Below are positions 57,416 to 64,000 of a stretch of 64,000 nt of DNA, piece by piece. The position numbers were made by a program, and so were the translations under genes. The notes under the pieces are model-generated. The model saw only the letters and a list, made by a program, of their open reading frames with translations, was not told the DNA's origin and searched no databases. How positions within the stretch are numbered: position 1 is the first letter of the stretch; each line of letters begins with the position of its first letter. Source of the stretch: Endocalyx cinctus (lineage: Eukaryota > Ascomycota > Sordariomycetes > Amphisphaeriales > Apiosporaceae); NCBI GenBank assembly GCA_001600455.1, contig BCKC01000001.1, forward strand, positions 1,514,441-1,578,440, written 5' to 3'.

Positions 57416-59299
57416 ATTTGAAACATGATGTCAGCATTTGGGGACAGACGCGTACTATGTAGATGTTAATCTAAGGGATGTTGGGAAAAAAAAGACAAAA
57501 AGGAAAACTCTTACTAGCCTATCATTAGAACTCATGATTTTTTTTTTTGACCAGCCCCCTTATTTTCCTAGGCCGAATGCCTGTCACATCAAGGTAGAAA
57601 GAATATACTAGAATAATAAAACTGAGGATCGACCTGTGGTAATTACATGTGAAATAGCTAAGAACCTCTCGCATCTACCACCCCTGAACATATTTTATAG
57701 TAGTGACCTATTAGGACCTTGAACACGCAGATACATAAGCTAAGCACATGATAATAATGTATCATACCGGCATAGAATACTTGTAGATACTGGTTATGAT
57801 AAAAGCCCAGGATGCAATGACACCAAACGATGAGGTTACCCAGTTAGGCATATTTTCAAAATCCAAGCTAGAGGACTAAGACGTCTTGAATATAATATGG
57901 AAGGTTCCGTTTTATTTCTAGAAGCGTTCATTTCCTGTTACACATATAATAAGTTCAAAAATGAAAAAAAAATAAATAAAATAAAATAAAATAAAAAATA
58001 AAAAAGCACTATACATCTTTTGTGGCTGCAGCCTTACCTATCACTTCACTTAAGTTCGTTTCTATAATATTTTTTGATTGGCCAGTTTCCATTTACTCCA
58101 CCACAAACAAATCTCATTAACTTTACCCCCCCCCTGAGTATCCTGTGCTTAAGGTAAGACTTAGAAATTCGATATTCCATCATTAATATATATGCATATT
58201 TTTCAAAGTTGATATATTTTTTATTATGATAATAACTAAAATCACACAAAACTTATGAAGTCAAAATAAAGTTGAATCGATTTTTTTCTCGGTCGCATTC
58301 GGTGGAACTTTGTCAAGGGCATTTGGATGACGTGATTCAAGGGGGTGGGCCTGGTAGTTTCCGGGGGTGTCCCTTGAATGGGGCACTTCGTCCGAAATGT
58401 GAAGCTAGTAATATAAACCATGTACATATAGTATAGAACATCGTCAGATTCGCACAGATGCAGTTATGGGCTACAAGGCCTGAGAAATCATACCTGTCTA
58501 AGTTCTACGGTACAATTTGGAGAAGTAAACTTGAGATAAGACCCACTCCACGTTATGATACATCATATCTGGCTTAGAAAGCGATCATGTCGTACTATAC
58601 TAGATATGCCAATCATCACAGAAGCGAGCTAGGCACGCAAGCACGTTAGCTTAATGAACACAGTCATTCACGCACTGTTATAGATTCATAGCATCGACAA
58701 AAGGAACCCGTCTAGATATCGTGGCGTTGGCCAGTAGTTATTAATAAAGAATAAATGACGACGACAACGAGCACTTAAGCTTGTAGCGTACGACGTAAAG
58801 AATGATCATTCTCTCATTCTCGCCATCTTAGATGGAGCACGCCATGACTCGCGCTTGGATTAAGAGAAGGGTATCCCGGCTCATATCAGTCACAGTACAC
58901 AGATCTTTGAGACCTATCACCTGCCACGATCCCCCTTGTCGCCCCGGGCCGTGAGGAATAGGAGGAGTGGGGGCCACAATTTCCTTTTTCCTGATAAATA
59001 TGCTCTTTCCAAAGCTTGCGCCTTGTATATCGTCATACCGGACTGGCCACGGTCTTTGTAGCCAATAATACACTTCAGTATTTCTCAATCGGGCATGTAG
59101 CGCCCGTTCCACTACGTAGCCTTCCGGGCTGAATTGACGACCACCGGTGGGTGCTCACCAGAACTGGCTTTCTCGAAACAAACGATCCGTGGTCATCGAC
59201 ATGGAGGTTTTGAGTCGCTCAGGCATGAGATGGAAAATTCTATGAATATATAATTGATTTTAAGTAGACGTTCTCGAATTATTCATTTGAAACAGTAAT

Positions 59300-59331
<32 letters not shown>

Positions 59332-60129
59332 CAATTAAAAAGAGAAGAGGACAGAAGCGTAGCAGTACGGGAATTAACTTGTGGCTGAATCGCAGAGCGG
59401 CTAGAAATGAAAATATTTATTTAATACAAGCTGTGCCTGAACCTCCTAGGACGCTCTATCCCGTCGGAAACAATCCATTCGGTGCTTTAAATGCCCCTTG
59501 TAATTGCTTTTGACTTTGACTTGACTAAAGACTCAGGGCCCTTCTGTAAGCTGCAGTCTTACCTCTAATTGAGTCGATCTAAATATGATACGAGCTATTA
59601 CATATACTACAGCAACAGCACTCGCACTTCATCATTTATAAATACATAGTAATCAGGAAATAAAACAGAACATTTTTGTTGTAAGACTTGATTGGATCAT
59701 ATGTGTATCGTCGTAGTACATAATCGCTCTGACAAGCTAGTGGGCTGTCTTCTAGCGTAGGATCCATGGATTTATCGCGAAGGATCCTAGGTCATGTTAT
59801 TATAGTGTATTTAGGTTCATCAGGTCAAGTACGTCATCATCCAAATAGATAAGCATTCATTCGTGCAGACGTAGAATTCTCCAGTGCATATACGGTCAAG
59901 TTTGGTATCATATTTTAATTCTGATCTCATAACGCGTAATCGTCGTACCCGCCTAGTAATTACCCCTCATAAACTCGTCAGAGACAACCTTTTAAGCCCT
60001 ATAAGTGGACTGCTAAACCCCTTATTCCCCACGATAGCAGCACGAATCCTGAATTTTAGAATAGCACTATAGCGTGATTCCCCCTCATCCGATCGGAGTA
60101 ATTGAGATACCCTGAACCCACATCATGAA

Positions 60130-62567
60130 TTATGTTTCATCTTCCGAGTCTTCCGCATCGTCGTCGGACTCTTCGCTGCTATCGCTCTCGGAATGGTGTT
60201 CGAAGCCGTTTAGAGGATTTTCATAGGTGAAGCCGGCAACGTAGCGCTCCACCACGTTCTGTTCCTTCTGGATTTCCTCGTCCGTGCTCTGACCCTTCTG
60301 CACACCCGCGAGCACGTACTTGTAAGAACGCCAATTGTCCCTCGAGCTGAACAAGTCGCGAATTTCTTTCTCCGACAAAGTCACCATTTCCGCGCCGCGG
60401 GGTCTCGTGATGATGGGAAGAGTATCGGACTTGTCGCGCGCTATATCGAATACGCGCTCCCAGCTTCCGCTGTACAGGATGACGTACGCGAGCGTGAGCT
60501 CTACCGATCGCGGCTTGAGCGGACCCGCGAATTTCTCGAAGTCGTGCTCGTGCATGGATCCGCATATCCACAGATGCGAAACGTGGGGTCGCTTTCGGCG
60601 AGCGAGGAAGCGTCCGGCGTCGAAAGCCGAAGGACCGGAGAACGACCCGCCCAACAGTTGAATGTGCGTCAGGCTCTCCGTGTCCAGCAACGCATTGATG
60701 AGCTCGTGGAAATCGTGCGTGTCGTCGACGTTGATGCCCTCTTGCAAGTAATCAATGCAGACGGCAACCCCTTTCAGCGTCTTCGCGAGTTTGCTGATGT
60801 CAAGTCGAATGCCGGGGTGACTAACAATCAGCTTCGAATCTCCGGGGCGAGCCACATCAAATAAGATGTTTTCCAGAGATAACCCCGCCCTAGATATGGC
60901 CGCGAGGGTGTTTATGGCAAGCTCCAGGGGTATGTTATTACGATCCAAAGGCATCAACGGTGGCACGTGTGGTTGCAGGTACCTCTCCCGTAGAACCTGA
61001 AGATCCGCTATCTCCTTGTCGAACGGCTCAAATATACGAGGAACCCATTCTTTCTGATCACAGAATTCCAGATGCTTGAGATGGGGCATTCGACTCATTG
61101 AACTCGTAATAGCTTCGTTAAATACCCCGTGTTCGAGTAGTCGTACCTGATCGAGGCAACGCCGCCGGTACTCTTTATAAGCGTCATGTAATGCTTTGAT
61201 GTACGGGTCCATCATCGAAGGACTCTCTGCGCGCTCAGTACTAGGTTCCGGGGGCGAACGATCCCCAAATTTACACTGCTCCCACGCATTCAGGATTTTT
61301 TGACCTTTGGAAAAGACGCGATTGGCATCATCAAGCGATAGGTCCTTGGGGAAATAAGCTAGGGAGTCTCCCGTATGCTTCCAGACATTAGATGGACGAC
61401 TCCTTGCCAGGTCACCGTTCAATTTAGCCAAATCTCGGGAGAGGAGCGTCCACCAAACATTGGCGAATACCGCGAAGCTTCTCATGATATCGCGACGGTA
61501 GACCAAGGTTAATATGCGAAGCACGCGTACCCCTTTCCGAATGTCGGGATGCCGGGAAATATCCTGAAGTCGAGATAGCGACTTAGGCTGAGGTAGGACA
61601 ACCACGTCATCGAGAAGGAATTCGGAGCTGAATTTGCAGAACCGCTTGCACGTGAGACGGATATTCGGGATGTTGTCGTCCTTGTGGTTAGGGGAGTCGT
61701 AATAGCTCCTACGAGTAGCCTGGAAATCGGTCGAAGCTAAACGGCCTCGAGAACCGCCAAATATCTATACGAAAACGATCTAGTCAGCAAATACTCATTT
61801 CGGCTATCGCGTCAGCTTTTGAAAAGAGGATTAATACCTGGATCAGATTTTCGTTAGGCAGGTCGAAAATGTGCAGGTGTCGAATACCTGCGCGATCTAG
61901 GGACGACACTGCTTTTTTCAAACTGAATAAATCGATGTTAGCAACTATTCGTTCATTTGAGAGATCTAGAGTAATAGGAAGAGCAGAGGAAGAGGAGGAA
62001 GGAAGAAACAACAACAGAAATTTATAAGGGAAAAAAAAAAGAAAAACGAAAAAGAAATAAATCATTTGATATAACATACATCGAGCAGTATTTGGCAGCA
62101 GTAGTCTTCAGGAGACAAGTGCATTTAAGAAGCCGGTATGCGACATCGAACCGTGGATCATTAGGGTCGATAGGGCATGCCCAGTAACTGGGATAAGGAC
62201 CGGTCGTCTTGTTCTGAACTTGGTGATGCACCTTTATGACGTCGTCAAAAGATTTCTCCAAGGCTTTGGACTCCTCGTACGCGTTCTCCATGACGAAGAA
62301 GTACTTATGGAAGAGTCCCTCGACTGCTTCAAGGGAGAATCCTTCACCCTTTCCCAAGTATACCGGACCAAGTGGCTTTACAAGAGCTTCCAGCAGCTCG
62401 ACGGTCTCGAGAAATTGGTGGAGTACTCCCACAGCTGCTTTCTTCTCTAGGTTATCCAAAGAGTACAACTTGGAAAATCCATCACGGAGGACCTTGATGC
62501 TGCTGGCCATAGCACTCCATGATGAATTGACGAGAACGTCCATGTTGATATCTCCGGTATTATCCAT
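60130..62567 (-). CDS. F-box protein with long N-terminal helical extension
   Basis: Three exons on the minus strand: 62567-62080, 61922-61838 and 61764-60130; 735 residues, all joins in phase. The F-box is split by the second intron: RHLHIFDLPNENLIQ in exon 2, then IFG...NIRLTCKRFCKFSSEFLLDDV in exon 3, followed by ISRHPDIRKGVRVLRIL, typical of fungal F-box proteins. No Met precedes the F-box in exon 2, so the start lies in exon 1, whose 163 residues are mostly helical (LRDGFSKLYSLDNLEKKAAV) and of unknown function. Weak leucine-rich repeats follow the F-box (LKHLEFCDQKEW, ESLTHIQLLGG), and the tail is highly acidic (SDSSEESDDDAEDSEDET). It is expected to join SCF via Skp1. Alternative: two genes, but the in-phase junction and missing Met argue against it. 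Confidence 0.75.
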
Positions 62568-63739
62568 GCTGATGAATTGATGAGAAAAAAGAAAAGATAG
62601 AATAAGAAGTATTTTGTGGTGTGATATTTATTTACTAAAGACAATTGATTCCTGATGGTGTTGATGATAAATGAAGGTCAACAAACTATCGAGAAGGGTG
62701 AATTATCGAGAAGGTCTTGACTCTGAGGAGGTAATACTTTCTGATCGTTGAGAAAAAAAAACTTAAAAAACTTCTTCTACTATAGGTTTCAAGAAAGAAC
62801 AAACAATAAACAAATATATATGTATTTCTGATTTCTTGTTGACATGACCTACTATTACCTACTCAGAGGTAGGTGTCATGCTCTCATTCTATTATTCCAT
62901 TGACACTCCACCCTACTCAATGTCGTAATCATAGTGACAGCGGCCTGAACCGCTAAATGAAATGCCCTAAAACAAACGAATAGGGATAATAGTCCCCTAA
63001 CCTTCATTATATAGACAAGCTATTTGAACGTATTGACTGTCTACTAATCACTATTAACCGACTTATAAATAACTTGTCGCGTAATCAAAGTGATAAAATA
63101 AATAAGTGAATTGGTGCATGATTACGACAAATAAATAGAGGCACAATCAACTAAGTATTTCTGGTATATCGACTAAGTACATACTTTTGGTATAAGTTGG
63201 GTTCTATTATTCTGTGAATTTACTTTGTTAAGGGATGAAGGGCTCTAAAATACAAGGGTTGCTATGTTCTTGAGTACTTCGATATAGAGTACTTAGGTAG
63301 TAATTGCAGTACCTATATGTATAGATTAAGTACTTATACTTAAATACTTTTACTCAAGTACGTATCAGATACTTATCCCTACCTACCTAGGTATGTATGT
63401 ACTTAAATTGTACTTAAATTGGTAAATTAACCACTTATATTCGTGCGGAGTACCTCCTCTTATATATGTACCTCCGTACCTAGGTGAGTACAGGTAGGTA
63501 GGTGAGTACCTCTGCAGGTACGATATGAGTCCGATAGCGAATCATAATAAAAATATTAACGGTTAGTCTACGCGGAAAATAGTATAGTCATATACCTAAT
63601 CATTATTACATCAATCCCCGGACCACCTACCAACAACGTTTATAATATGGATGATTTCCTTCCTCAGCATCATCCGTGGATGCTTCCCTCTTCTTTTCTT
63701 AGTCAATACTGCAAATGAATCCAACAACTTTGGCCTACA
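62568..63739. other. intergenic between divergent genes, TACCTAGGTA-rich
   Basis: Upstream region shared by the F-box gene (-) and the ORF at the right edge (+). It holds a dense TACTTAAGTAC/TACCTAGGTA palindrome cluster at 63270-63515. No gene recognised. Confidence 0.5.
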
Positions 63740-63967
63740 ATGTCATCCGATGACGCTAAAGAAGTCCTTCGCAAACAACTTAGTCGTGTCATTGCTGAAC
63801 AATTATTTTCTAGAGATGATATCGATTGGGCATCTATTGAGAAATTGAGTAACCCTATCCTGCGTATCGAAGCTAATTTCCGGAATAGCGAAGATGATGG
63901 TTCGCCAGATGAGGATGGCCTTAGTATCTCGGTATGGTTGTTACCGCAATTGATCTCTTGGGGATGA
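63740..63967 (+). CDS. possible N-terminal part of a gene at the window edge
   Basis: The ATG at 63740 opens a 75-codon frame: MSSDDAKEVLRKQLSRVIAE then QLFSRDDIDWASIEKLSNPI, an amphipathic, charged, protein-like sequence with an acidic DGSPDEDG stretch. A GTATGG at 63932 and a TAG acceptor-like site near 63970 suggest the terminal 12 codons may instead be intron and that the gene continues past 64000. Family not recognised. An upstream ATG at 63648 gives a short separate frame. Confidence 0.4.
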   Translation: MSSDDAKEVLRKQLSRVIAEQLFSRDDIDWASIEKLSNPILRIEANFRNSEDDGSPDEDGLSISVWLLPQLISWG

Positions 63968-64000
63968 TAGGGTTGATTATCTGCTATAAAAAAAAACAAA

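Larger units (their letters stand above)
54073..60129. other. 6-kb gene-poor region with repeat copies
   Basis: No convincing gene. Contains LTR-like copies C and D (54216-54417 and 54553-54760), a G-rich patch near 55777-55793, a C run at 56307-56317, an AT tract (56830-56845), TAAAA repeats (57968-58005) and a T run at 59306-59331. Isolated ORFs at 55331-55621 (-), 57215-57415 (-) and 58828-59112 (-) may be relics; none carries a recognised motif. The AT-rich, TpA-rich composition fits decayed repeats. Confidence 0.5.

Noticed and set aside
58828..59112. 94-codon minus-strand ORF
   Set aside because: Somewhat protein-like (YYWLQRPWPVRYDD) but no family and no coding-like neighbourhood; too weak to call.

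Overview
This window is nuclear DNA from a filamentous ascomycete (Pezizomycotina, most likely Sordariomycetes). The signs are genes split by 45-220 nt introns with GT...AG ends and CTRAY-like branch sites, gene families typical of that group (PNP-NACHT-ankyrin NLR, DUF6594, fungal SRPK-type kinase, F-box proteins, Rox3/Med19), AT-rich intergenic DNA full of TACCTAGGTA-type palindromes, and long homopolymer runs. A closer placement such as Xylariales would be a guess. No bacterial, CRISPR or viral structure is visible. Gene models were assembled by hand: splice sites were chosen so that reading frames join in phase and conserved motifs are restored.

Layout. 1-11 kb: a cystinosin-like vacuolar cystine transporter (+), an intron-containing tRNA-Pro(AGG) (-), a Dug3-type class-II glutamine amidotransferase (+) and a PNP-NACHT-ankyrin NLR-like receptor (+). 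11-20 kb: the mitochondrial fusion dynamin Mgm1/OPA1 (+), an unrecognised coiled-coil protein (+) and Rit1, the initiator-tRNA 2'-O-ribosyl phosphate transferase (+). 20-30 kb: an alpha/beta hydrolase with a long charged tail (-), an F-box-like protein (+) and Mediator subunit Med19/Rox3 (-). 31-44 kb: an SRPK-like kinase (+) with a decayed second kinase fragment just behind it, a Cdc34-type ubiquitin-conjugating enzyme (+), a large UBA/UIM protein that looks like a catalytically dead USP (+) and a Sis1-type J-protein (+). 44-64 kb is gene-poor: a DUF6594 membrane protein (-), a 49-residue orphan ORF with strong promoter architecture (+), an F-box protein with a long N-terminal extension (-) and a possible gene start at the right edge (+). 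This part also holds four diverged copies of a roughly 205-bp LTR-like repeat, a 149-bp foldback/MITE-like element and several kilobases with no recognisable gene.

Most genes are unrelated housekeeping functions rather than a cluster. The Cdc34-like E2 and the UIM/pseudo-USP protein are adjacent and both belong to ubiquitin biology, but nothing in the sequence shows co-regulation. The most interesting items are the NLR with a minimal repeat domain, the inactive USP-like scaffold, the in-frame and probably retainable intron of Mgm1, the foldback element and the LTR-like repeat family, and the small orphan gene near 53.9 kb. No database search was possible; family names rest on motif recognition.
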